From JAQBFJ01 sp032123435 (GTDB taxonomy: Bacteria > Verrucomicrobiota > Kiritimatiellia > UBA8416 > JAQBFJ01), in NCBI GenBank assembly GCA_032123435.1, contig JAQBFJ010000146.1, positions 1-11,909 on the forward strand: a stretch of 11,909 nt of DNA. The letters run 5' to 3'. Position numbers and translations under genes: made by a program. Of this stretch, positions 5,905 to 11,909 are shown one piece after another. Below the pieces are notes generated by a model, which worked only from the letters and a program-made list of their open reading frames with translations, made no database searches and had not been told where the DNA came from. The first letter of the stretch is position 1; each line of letters opens with the position of its first letter.

Positions 5905-7071
5905 TCAGGCTTTCTCAAAGAGTTTTGCCTTTATCCCGGCATCCAGGCTTTCATACTCGCACTTGTCCACTATAACGGCTTCTCTTTCGAATCCTTTGAT
6001 TTTCGTAGCCTGCACTTCAATGAACCCTGTCCGTTCAAGTGTAGCCTGCGGTATGCCGAGTGTAGCTGACGCTATAAAGCCCAGATCATGACAATAACTC
6101 TGCAGGCGACTGGCAAGATTGATACAAAAGCCCATATATTCCTTCTCAGGTGAATCCTTGCGTGTCAGTTCGTAGATTTTGCCGCGCGCCAGACCAAACC
6201 GCAGTTTTGATGGAAGCTTGAATGATGATGGGATCTGACCCGCAGACGTCCTGTTAATTGCCGGAAATTCGTTCTTGAGATACCATAGTCGATTTGTAAG
6301 TTCAGCCACAAAATCTTCATCGAAATCCGCCTTACCTACAGGCGGCGTCCACAGATAAAGCACGCCGTCACCAAGAAACTTCTGGTGAACCGGCCGTAAA
6401 AGCGGTTTAAGCACTTCCTCGTCACCCCAGAATTTCCTGCCGCCAAGCAGTACAATGGAAACAGCATTCAAGACAAGATCAAGGTAATCAGGCACATACG
6501 CCTGGGCCCACGGCTGATTAAAGAAAGCCGAAAAGCCCTGCAGGTCACAGATCAGGGCGATACCATGCATGGTTTGTGTTTCCTGTGGCTTGAATCCTAT
6601 TGTCTGCCTGAGCTTTTTGCCCACAACAGCTTCCGCTTCATGTGTTTCGCCCGACAATACGCGGAGCAGATGGAAAACTATGCCAGCCGCAATGGCGCAG
6701 ACAATCCAAAAAGCAAAATCCAGCGACAACAAACGGGTGAACACCGCGAGCGGGCGTCCTGTCTTGAATGAGAGCCAGCCGAATCCAGCAACAACAACGG
6801 CTGTCATTGTAACAATCCAAAGCAGTATTGAGCGCGCAAGTTTATTGTTAATACTCACGCTTCTCTGCCATAACGGAAAAAACAAGCCCGTAATAATGCC
6901 GATTCCAACCGGAATTCCTATCAGTATGCCCCATATTCCAGGAGTTATAGCATCCGTCTGGGATTTCAATGAAGGATAACGCCAGAGAATAATACCGGCA
7001 TAAAACGCGCATCCAATCATGGCGCTTAACGCGCCGAGTACTATTAAAAGAAATAATTTGTACAATTTCAC
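5905..7071 (-). CDS. Membrane-anchored class III nucleotidyl cyclase-like protein
   Basis: This 388-residue protein has four predicted membrane helices (about 6-30, 47-67, 82-102 and 118-138) followed by a cytoplasmic class III cyclase homology domain. Key positions are visible: metal-binding D176 in ICDLQGFS and D235 in KFLGDGVLYLW, K231 at the purine-contacting position, and N318 and R322 in INLASRL for transition-state binding. RFGLARGKIY matches the usual R.G...G strand. The usual GD.VN motif is altered to GFCIN, with G314-F315 where G-D is expected, and about 35 extra residues lie between the first motif and GDG. It may make cAMP or cGMP, or it may be degenerate. The start is GTG at 7071, with AGGGAA about ten bases before it. 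A small membrane-protein gene lies 83 bp upstream in the same direction. Confidence 0.85.
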   Translation of the reverse strand: MKLYKLFLLIVLGALSAMIGCAFYAGIILWRYPSLKSQTDAITPGIWGILIGIPVGIGIITGLFFPLWQRSVSINNKLARSILLWIVTMTAVVVAGFGWLSFKTGRPLAVFTRLLSLDFAFWIVCAIAAGIVFHLLRVLSGETHEAEAVVGKKLRQTIGFKPQETQTMHGIALICDLQGFSAFFNQPWAQAYVPDYLDLVLNAVSIVLLGGRKFWGDEEVLKPLLRPVHQKFLGDGVLYLWTPPVGKADFDEDFVAELTNRLWYLKNEFPAINRTSAGQIPSSFKLPSKLRFGLARGKIYELTRKDSPEKEYMGFCINLASRLQSYCHDLGFIASATLGIPQATLERTGFIEVQATKIKGFEREAVIVDKCEYESLDAGIKAKLFEKA

Positions 7072-7154
7072 TGGATATTTTCCCTGATCGCGGAATCAAG
7101 CAATCAGAAGGGCGTTTACGATATCTTCAAACAGGCGGCGAACCAGAGGTTACA

Positions 7155-7355
7155 CTATTTCTTGTCTTGCTGTATTTTCAGAACAGCCAGCCAGATGCCT
7201 ATAACCAGAAGAAATATGCCAACAACAAGAAATGTTGAAGGAGCATGAGGATTGCCAAACACCTTTATCGCATAAACGCCTTTGATACCTCCCAGAACGC
7301 CAATAAAAGCAATTATTATTCCCAGCGCTCCAACAATCCAGGACAGCATTTTCAT
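7155..7355 (-). CDS. Small two-helix membrane protein, unknown function
   Basis: The 66-residue product has two hydrophobic helices (about 5-29 and 41-60) joined by a short polar loop, KVFGNPHAPSTF, and ends in QQDKK, which suggests both termini face the cytoplasm. TAGGAGATCC lies eight bases before the ATG, a strong ribosome binding site, so the gene is probably real despite its size. It precedes the cyclase-like gene on the same strand with an 83-bp gap and no terminator between them, so they may be co-transcribed. A role as a membrane partner of the cyclase is possible but is only a guess from position. Confidence 0.65.
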   Translation of the reverse strand: MKMLSWIVGALGIIIAFIGVLGGIKGVYAIKVFGNPHAPSTFLVVGIFLLVIGIWLAVLKIQQDKK

Positions 7356-7399
7356 AAGGATCTCCTAATATTCATCACTTACACCGTTAACAGCTTTAA

Positions 7400-7428
7400 A
7401 ATGTATGTTATTCCTTTTTTGCAGGCAA
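7400..7428 (-). promoter_or_regulatory. Candidate sigma-70 promoter for the small membrane protein and cyclase
   Basis: On the minus strand TTGCCT (7428-7423) and TACATT (7405-7400) are separated by 17 bases, each matching the consensus in four of six positions. The site lies about 45 bases upstream of the start at 7355. It is a weak match found by eye. Confidence 0.3.
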
Positions 7429-7486
7429 CACAATATAATAATTCAGTAAGAACAGGGGCATTGTCGGGAGAAGTGTGTGTTTCAAG

Positions 7487-7515
7487 TTGAAATCCGCGCG
7501 GCATAAAGCTATCCT
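7487..7515 (+). promoter_or_regulatory. Candidate sigma-70 promoter for the DUF6901-like gene
   Basis: TTGAAA (7487-7492) matches the -35 box in five of six positions, and TATCCT (7510-7515) matches the -10 box in four of six, with a 17-base spacer. Transcription would start near 7522 and give a leader of about 50 nt before the ATG at 7571. Confidence 0.35.
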
Positions 7516-7538
7516 GCCCGTTACAAGAGTATATTAAA

Positions 7539-7569
7539 GGGCGCTTGCCCCTATTTTCGGGGACTTTTT
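7539..7569 (+). promoter_or_regulatory. Leader with two mutually exclusive hairpins before the DUF6901-like gene
   Basis: Hairpin 1 is GGGC-GCTT-GCCC (7539-7550). Hairpin 2 is CCCC-TATTTTC-GGGG (7548-7562), followed by AC and five T residues. The two share bases 7548-7550 and cannot form together. GGGGA, the only Shine-Dalgarno-like string before the ATG at 7571, lies in the right arm of hairpin 2. Hairpin 2 would therefore hide the ribosome site or act as a weak terminator, and hairpin 1 would free it. The stems are only four base pairs, so this may be chance. Confidence 0.3.
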
Positions 7570-7570
7570 G

Positions 7571-8281
7571 ATGAAGACTATCGATATTCAATATCGCTTC
7601 ACACTGCCTGACGGTCAGACCAGAATATTTGATCTGAAATTCGACAGGAAAGATCTTTCCCTTCTTTATGATATTCCCCGAAAATTACCGGCCTGGACAA
7701 ACCTTGAATTCAAACAATGCCCGCATTGTCCCCTGTCGGTCAAAACACACCCGCACTGTCCGCTGGCTGTCTCGATCAGAAACGTTGTGGAACAATGCAA
7801 TGCAATTGTTTCACACCAGGAAGTGACTGTTGAAGTCACAACAAATGAACGGGTTATCTCACAGAAAACATCAGCTCAAAGAGCCATAAGCTCTCTTATG
7901 GGCCTGATAATAGCGACCAGCGGCTGTCCGCACACGGGCTTCTTTAAACCTATGGCGCGTTTCCATCTTCCATTCGCGTCCGAAGAGGAAACAATTTACA
8001 GGTCGGCATCTTCTTATTTGCTGGCCCAATTTTTTATGAGGAAAAAAGGTCTTAAATCAGATGTCGATCTCAAAGGTCTGGAAAAGATTTACCGAAATGT
8101 TCACACGGTCAATATTGCAATGTCCGATCGTTTACGCGAATGTGGAGATGAGGATTCCTATCTTAACGCGCTTGTTCTTTTGGATTGTCTGGCAACATTA
8201 ATGCCGGCAACAATCAAACATTCCCTGAAAGAAATCGAAGATGTATTCAAGCCTTACTGGAAAACGGGGATACATCGATGA
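7571..8281 (+). CDS. DUF6901-like protein with a CxxC cysteine cluster
   Basis: This 236-residue cytosolic protein is of unknown function. The ATG at 7571 is preferred over the adjoining TTG at 7568. An N-terminal beta-rich segment (FTLPDGQTRIFDLKF) is followed by EFKQCPHCPL and HPHCPLAV, giving C50, C53 and C63, which could bind a metal with C119 in ATSGCPHTGF. The middle continues KPMARFHLPFASEEETIYR and SYLLAQFF, and the C-terminal half is helical, with NALVLLDCLATLMP near 198-211. I recognise the whole pattern as the DUF6901 family, named from memory. The gene is divergent from the cyclase pair. Its last 35 nt overlap the end of the opposing receiver-DHp gene. The neighbourhood suggests, but does not prove, a signalling role. 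Confidence 0.75.
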   Translation: MKTIDIQYRFTLPDGQTRIFDLKFDRKDLSLLYDIPRKLPAWTNLEFKQCPHCPLSVKTHPHCPLAVSIRNVVEQCNAIVSHQEVTVEVTTNERVISQKTSAQRAISSLMGLIIATSGCPHTGFFKPMARFHLPFASEEETIYRSASSYLLAQFFMRKKGLKSDVDLKGLEKIYRNVHTVNIAMSDRLRECGDEDSYLNALVLLDCLATLMPATIKHSLKEIEDVFKPYWKTGIHR

Positions 8282-8975
8282 TGTTTTCATCACCCCGTGC
8301 CGGCCCATCACCTGCAGGAAGATAAGGCACCGTACGGTAAGTTGAGACCTCGCGAAGCCTGTCAAGAACCTGGCCCACTTCTTCGGCGGCTTGCATGCAA
8401 TCACCTATCATTTCCTGAAGCTGTTCAGATTTCTCCTGCCGTTTCATCAGCTCGAGATACGCGTTTATAACCGTTACCGGCTGACTCACATGATGACATG
8501 CCGCGCCCAGACTCTCGATCATCACTCTATGCCGCTCGGCCTCAATCAACTGCTTCTGCTGTTCGGCAATAGTCTTCCGCATATTGATCTTCTCAATGGT
8601 ATTCACAATGGCTCGCTCAAGATTTTCAGGAACAATTGAACCCTTTACAAGATAGTCCATAACACCATGCTTCATGGCTTTCACGGCAATTTCTTCACTA
8701 CCGGCCCCTGTAATCATGATAATCGCCTGTTCACTGTTTATCTCGAATATCCGCGAGAGCCATTCCAGCCCGCTCCCGCCAGGCATGTTGTAATCAATGA
8801 GCACGCAATCAACTTGTCTTTCTTCCAATACGGCAACTGCTTCGGATCCACTGGCAGATTCCAATATTTCAAAAGCGAAATCGGTTTTCATCAGGCTGAA
8901 CTGCCGCTTGAGTCCGCGTCTAAAGTTCTCATCATCATCAACAAGCAGAATAACATACGTCCGTTCTTCAATCAT
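8247..8975 (-). CDS. Response regulator: receiver plus DHp-like helical domain without an ATPase domain
   Basis: The 242-residue protein starts with a complete CheY-like receiver: acidic D13/D14, phosphoacceptor D61 in LIDYNMPGGSG, T89 in MITG and K111 in YLVKG. A coiled-coil linker (about 115-150) leads to LGAACHHVSQPVTVINAYLELM at 156-177. That segment aligns with a histidine kinase H-box (AHEINNP in canonical kinases), with H161 as the likely phospho-accepting His and H162 in place of the usual Glu. A second helix follows, and the protein ends after about 40 more residues without N, G or F boxes. It may be a phosphotransfer module or a dimerising regulator. It starts inside the end of the receiver-HDOD gene (8-nt overlap), so it is the last gene of this operon. 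Confidence 0.85.
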   Translation of the reverse strand: MIEERTYVILLVDDDENFRRGLKRQFSLMKTDFAFEILESASGSEAVAVLEERQVDCVLIDYNMPGGSGLEWLSRIFEINSEQAIIMITGAGSEEIAVKAMKHGVMDYLVKGSIVPENLERAIVNTIEKINMRKTIAEQQKQLIEAERHRVMIESLGAACHHVSQPVTVINAYLELMKRQEKSEQLQEMIGDCMQAAEEVGQVLDRLREVSTYRTVPYLPAGDGPARGDENIIDVSPFSSKA

Positions 8976-10080
8976 CAGCGCCTCCGTTTATCTCCGCGTT
9001 AATCTGGTAAAGAGCGGCACGAATTCCTGATTCTTTTTCTCCGGCGCTGAGCACCGTATGGTGCAGTCTAACCGCCTCTGTAATTTCAGAAGATAATCCA
9101 CACATCGCCAGGATATGTCCGCCCGCGTCCGCGTGTGTCATACCAAAACTGTTCTTTTCCAGTTCACACAGTGAACGTGAACCACCATTTGAATCCAATA
9201 AAATTCTTTCGTACTCAACCGGGTCAGCCAGGAACAGGATTATCCTGCCGACATCATACAGTAATGCCGCTGTTTTAATCTCTTTATGTAATAGAGGATC
9301 ATCCACGCCCACGCTGATCCGGGCTATTATTCCAGAGCCGACCAGGGCATGGCGCTCCCGGATTTTCTCCATGTCCAATATTTTGATCATGTCCGAAGAC
9401 ATAACCTTAATTCGCTCCGGATCAACAAGTCTTTCCATCCCCTCATGACCCAGACAGGAAACAGCTTCATCAATACCGCGAAACACGCGTCCTGATTCCT
9501 GAACGGTTCCACCCGCCATGCGAAAACATTCCAAAGCAAACGCAGTATCATCCTCAAATAAATCAGCAACGCTGGGCAGATCAATTGTTTTAAGATTCTT
9601 TATCCGCATCAAGCATTCACGTGTTGTCGGCATTACCGGAATAGAATTCAAACCGAAAACAGCACTCAGCATCCTGCCTCCTGCCGGAACATGGTTTCTG
9701 ATATCCAGCCATCGTGATATAATAGATTCAAGAACCCCGGAACGACACGGCTTCAGCAGAACATGATGGGCCACAGCAAGCGTATCGAATATAAAAGGGC
9801 GTCTGACATGGGCTGAAAGCAGGAACCGGATAACAGATGGATGTTTTTCCTTAACAATCTCAAGGAGCTTCATGCCGTCCATCACCGGCATTTTCAGATC
9901 CGTTACAACAATATCATAATGCTCACATTCCAGCAGATTCAATGCCTCGTTTCCGCTTTCCACGAATTTCATGTTCCATTGACCACGCTTTTCATCCAAA
10001 GATCGCCTCAGCCCGGATAAAACCTGTTTCTCGTCATCAATAAACATTATTGCGGCTTTATGACTGCCTGAAGAGTTCAC
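8968..10080 (-). CDS. Response regulator with receiver and HDOD domains
   Basis: Residues 8-125 form a receiver with D15/D16, phosphoacceptor D61 in VVTDLKMPVMDG, S89 in LLSAH and K110 in LLKPC. From about 140 the protein matches the HDOD fold: FGLNSIPVMPTT, a long helical stretch with AVSCLGHEGMERLV, then HALVGSGIIARI, AALLYDVGRIIL (Tyr-Asp where HD hydrolases have His-Asp) and MTHADAGGHIL....GLSSEITEAVRLHH. HDOD proteins lack the full HD metal site and usually act as signalling scaffolds in motility, cyclic-nucleotide or stress pathways. The start is GTG at 10080, overlapping the kinase stop as GTGA, which implies coupled translation with the kinase likely to phosphorylate it. Total length is 370 residues. 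Confidence 0.9.
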   Translation of the reverse strand: MNSSGSHKAAIMFIDDEKQVLSGLRRSLDEKRGQWNMKFVESGNEALNLLECEHYDIVVTDLKMPVMDGMKLLEIVKEKHPSVIRFLLSAHVRRPFIFDTLAVAHHVLLKPCRSGVLESIISRWLDIRNHVPAGGRMLSAVFGLNSIPVMPTTRECLMRIKNLKTIDLPSVADLFEDDTAFALECFRMAGGTVQESGRVFRGIDEAVSCLGHEGMERLVDPERIKVMSSDMIKILDMEKIRERHALVGSGIIARISVGVDDPLLHKEIKTAALLYDVGRIILFLADPVEYERILLDSNGGSRSLCELEKNSFGMTHADAGGHILAMCGLSSEITEAVRLHHTVLSAGEKESGIRAALYQINAEINGGADD

Positions 10081-11327
10081 GCGCTTTTTTCCTCTTGTCG
10101 CACTGGAAGCCGGATGATGAACGTTGTCCCCTTCCCCTTTTCTGTCTCAAATGTCATACTGCCGCCATGCTTATTAATGATAATCGAACGGGATATGACC
10201 AGCCCTTGCCCCGTGCCATCCCCGTATTTTTTTGTGGTAAAGAACGGTTCGAAAATTTGATCCCGGACCTTTTCAGGAATGCCGCCGCCTGTATCAGTAA
10301 TGGTCACGGCCACCTGATCTTTTTCCGTCCTGCTTCCCGCGATAATACGGCCCATTCCTCCGCCATCTTCGCATACTCCCCTGACGGCATGAGCCGCGTT
10401 AACAATAATGTTCAGCAATACCTGCATGATGTCGCCTGGAATGCATTCCACCCCCGGTAGTGCGGGATCAAGATTGTATTCAATTTCCGCCACATGCTTC
10501 CATTCATGGCGTGACATTGTAACAGCGTTTTCAATAATCTTATTAATATCAGTTGTAACTTTCTCCTGTTTACCCATATACGCGAAACCACGCATTGCCC
10601 TGACAATAGAGGCGATGCGATCCAGTCCCTCCAGGCTCTCGCTTAACGCGTCGGATACTTCCTTCTCAATCGCGGCCATATCTTCATTTCCACCCAATTC
10701 AGATAAATTGGCAGTCAAATCACCGACATGCCGACACGATTCCTCGCAAGTTTCAAGAGTTCTTTTCAGCGATCTGATAAAACCGAAAACATTCTGCGTC
10801 GCTCTGGAAATATATCTCGCGTTATCTGAAACGAATTGAACAGGCGTATTTATCTCATGCGCTATTCCGGAAGCCATCGCGCCAATTGCCTTGAGCTTGT
10901 TCGCCTGGCATAATTCCCGTTCAAGAATTTCTTTCTGTTTCTCAACAAGATCTATTCTTTCCCTCAACTGATCAATAATAACGTTCACAGCCTTTTCAAT
11001 AGCACCTATATCGTCTTCAATACCCATTAACACTACATGGCTATCAGGCATTTGACCTTTAACTATTTCCTCAAGATTCTTGTGAAGATGAGCAATATTA
11101 CTGGGATATTTAAAAATAATCCCATACCCTAAAACCATGAGACCGCCTATTGAACAAGCCATCAGCCAGATTGTCGGGCTGTTTAAAATCAAAAAATGCC
11201 TGTCCACCAGCACGACGTATGCCAGAACAAGAATGGGCATAACTGATATCAGCAAAATCGCCAGAAAAAACTGATGCCTTGCCCCCAGCCTGGGCAGTGA
11301 GAACAGCTTGTTCCTTCGTTCAGGCAT
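10077..11327 (-). CDS. Membrane sensor histidine kinase
   Basis: The 416-residue kinase has two membrane helices (about 20-41 and 53-72) with only about ten residues between them, so it has almost no periplasmic sensor domain. A HAMP-like or coiled-coil linker (75-145) leads to the DHp domain, with phospho-accepting H157 in GIAHEINTPVQF. An unusually long DHp helical region (about 160-250) precedes the ATPase domain: N310 in the N box, D345 in DTGGGI, the F box FEPFFTTK at 359-366, and GTGQGL at 371-376. All catalytic boxes are intact. The ATG at 11327 is chosen because GGGAGGG lies just before it; a more upstream in-frame ATG at 11348 has no ribosome site. With a minimal loop outside, it may sense membrane or cytosolic cues. 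Confidence 0.92.
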   Translation of the reverse strand: MPERRNKLFSLPRLGARHQFFLAILLISVMPILVLAYVVLVDRHFLILNSPTIWLMACSIGGLMVLGYGIIFKYPSNIAHLHKNLEEIVKGQMPDSHVVLMGIEDDIGAIEKAVNVIIDQLRERIDLVEKQKEILERELCQANKLKAIGAMASGIAHEINTPVQFVSDNARYISRATQNVFGFIRSLKRTLETCEESCRHVGDLTANLSELGGNEDMAAIEKEVSDALSESLEGLDRIASIVRAMRGFAYMGKQEKVTTDINKIIENAVTMSRHEWKHVAEIEYNLDPALPGVECIPGDIMQVLLNIIVNAAHAVRGVCEDGGGMGRIIAGSRTEKDQVAVTITDTGGGIPEKVRDQIFEPFFTTKKYGDGTGQGLVISRSIIINKHGGSMTFETEKGKGTTFIIRLPVRQEEKSA

Positions 11328-11393
11328 TTTACCCTCCCTGTTTTCCATGTCACAGACACATCTACAATATTAACAGCCCGGCATATACTGTCT

Positions 11394-11615
11394 TCAAACC
11401 TGTTTGTGCGATAAATCAGCTGCGGCTTTGACGGCAGACAGCAATGCATCAAGAATGATAAGACCCGGCGTTTCCTTCTCCATTATCCTGAGCGCCTTTT
11501 CCGAGCTTGCGGCGGTAACAATATCATAAAGATCACCCAGATTACGCCTTAACCCCGAAAGAACATTCTGATCATCATCAATAACCAGTATTTTTCTTTT
11601 TTCGAGTGTATGCAT
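11394..11615 (-). pseudogene. Truncated receiver domain (73-residue stub)
   Basis: The product, starting MHTLEKRKILVIDDDQNV, has the first half of a CheY-like receiver: acidic D13/D14, GLRRNL, the second strand YDIVTAASS and LIILD with phosphoacceptor D56. It then departs from the family (ALLSAVKAAADLSHKQV) and stops, so the MP..DG loop, the conserved Ser/Thr and the Lys are missing. Other frames of the next 100 bases do not encode the lost part, which points to deletion rather than a frameshift. Met at 11621 or 11657 are alternative starts; none has a strong ribosome site. It sits 66 bp upstream of the kinase start and probably heads the same transcript. It is likely non-functional, although a short regulatory product cannot be excluded. 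Confidence 0.6.
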
Positions 11616-11776
11616 AGTCATATTTCCATAACGAACATATCCGGAATGTCTTGCCATGCTTCGTCTGTCTCGAACTTTTGATAATCGCATGATACTGCCG
11701 GATCAACCGCATTACAAACAAAATCAACAATAGCTCAAAGTCGGCTTTGCCGCTCACTCCCCTTCCATCCATCTGA

Positions 11777-11798
11777 GGGTCAAATATTCTCGTGACCC
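11777..11798. repeat. Inverted repeat GGGTCA/TGACCC upstream of the signalling operon
   Basis: GGGTCA (11777-11782) and TGACCC (11793-11798) are perfect complements with a 10-base spacer, about 160 bases upstream of the receiver stub. A second pair, CCTTATTT (11805-11812) and AAATAAGG (11853-11860), lies just beyond, each preceded by CCCC. These could be operator sites or the end of an unseen mobile element. The rest of 11622-11909 shows no gene and no convincing promoter. Confidence 0.3.
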
Positions 11799-11909
11799 AT
11801 ATCCCCTTATTTACACATGATTTTTTACAATACTAATTCATTAGCAGGCCCCAAATAAGGCTGGCTTTAATGTAAATGTATGATATTTATATAACTACCC
11901 GCACAAGAT

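Noticed and set aside
5703..5975. A 90-residue plus-strand ORF after thiH
   Set aside because: It runs through the palindrome, tandem CATCCTGT copies and the cyclase terminator, and its translation looks like repeat-derived low-complexity sequence.
7379..7591. A 70-residue minus-strand ORF in the divergent intergenic region
   Set aside because: It has no family resemblance and covers the candidate promoters and the DUF6901-like leader and start, so it is more likely chance.
8391..10839. Several plus-strand ORFs of 65-143 residues opposite the signalling genes
   Set aside because: They are antisense to well-supported receiver, HDOD and kinase domains, show no family motifs and lack good ribosome sites.

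Overview
The window looks like a chromosomal piece of an environmental bacterium of moderate GC content, most likely in the PVC group (Kiritimatiellota, Lentisphaerota or Planctomycetota). This rests on three soft signs: a ceramidase-like N-terminus of the type common in those phyla, short ATCGAAATC-type degenerate repeats between genes, and a signalling operon built from receiver and HDOD domains. It is an inference, not a phylogenetic result. No rRNA, tRNA, CRISPR array or transposase gene is visible.

Region 1 (1-2055) is an accessory, mosaic segment read on the minus strand. It holds the start of a neutral/alkaline ceramidase-like gene (1-247), an AbiEii/MNT-type nucleotidyltransferase (471-1001), a DUF5661-like gene (1472-1918) and an N-terminal fragment of a 4-oxalocrotonate tautomerase (1942-2055). 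Between the nucleotidyltransferase and the DUF5661 gene lie two tandem transposase-free elements (1107-1281 and 1286-1471), each bounded by TTAG. Removing them and one TTAG copy restores a roughly 57-nt integron-like attC site directly after the DUF5661 stop codon. The predicted cassette (1945 down to 1053 on the minus strand) is then 524 bp, with GATCTAAC and GTTAGATC as matching core sites. The DUF5661 gene may therefore be an integron cassette into whose attC a pair of MITE-like elements later jumped. This is the most unusual structure in the window.

Region 2 (2056-5613) is plus strand. About 440 bases hold only a doubtful 63-residue ORF. Then comes a tight operon: a GT4 glycosyltransferase, thiG (thiazole synthase) and thiH (radical SAM tyrosine lyase), with an ATGA overlap between thiG and thiH. 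thiS and thiF are not in view.

Region 3 (5614-7570) begins with a convergent intergenic stretch containing a 51-bp imperfect palindrome and a clear minus-strand terminator. A minus-strand pair follows: a small two-helix membrane protein and a four-helix membrane class III nucleotidyl cyclase-like protein. A 215-bp divergent intergenic region has candidate promoters in both directions.

Region 4 (7571-11909) is a signalling locus. A plus-strand DUF6901-like cysteine-motif protein converges on, and overlaps by 35 nt, a minus-strand operon transcribed from about 11.6 kb: a truncated receiver stub, a membrane histidine kinase, a receiver-HDOD regulator, and a receiver joined to a DHp-like helical domain without an ATPase domain. 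The kinase and the two regulators overlap by 4 and 8 nt, which suggests translational coupling and a shared phosphorelay.
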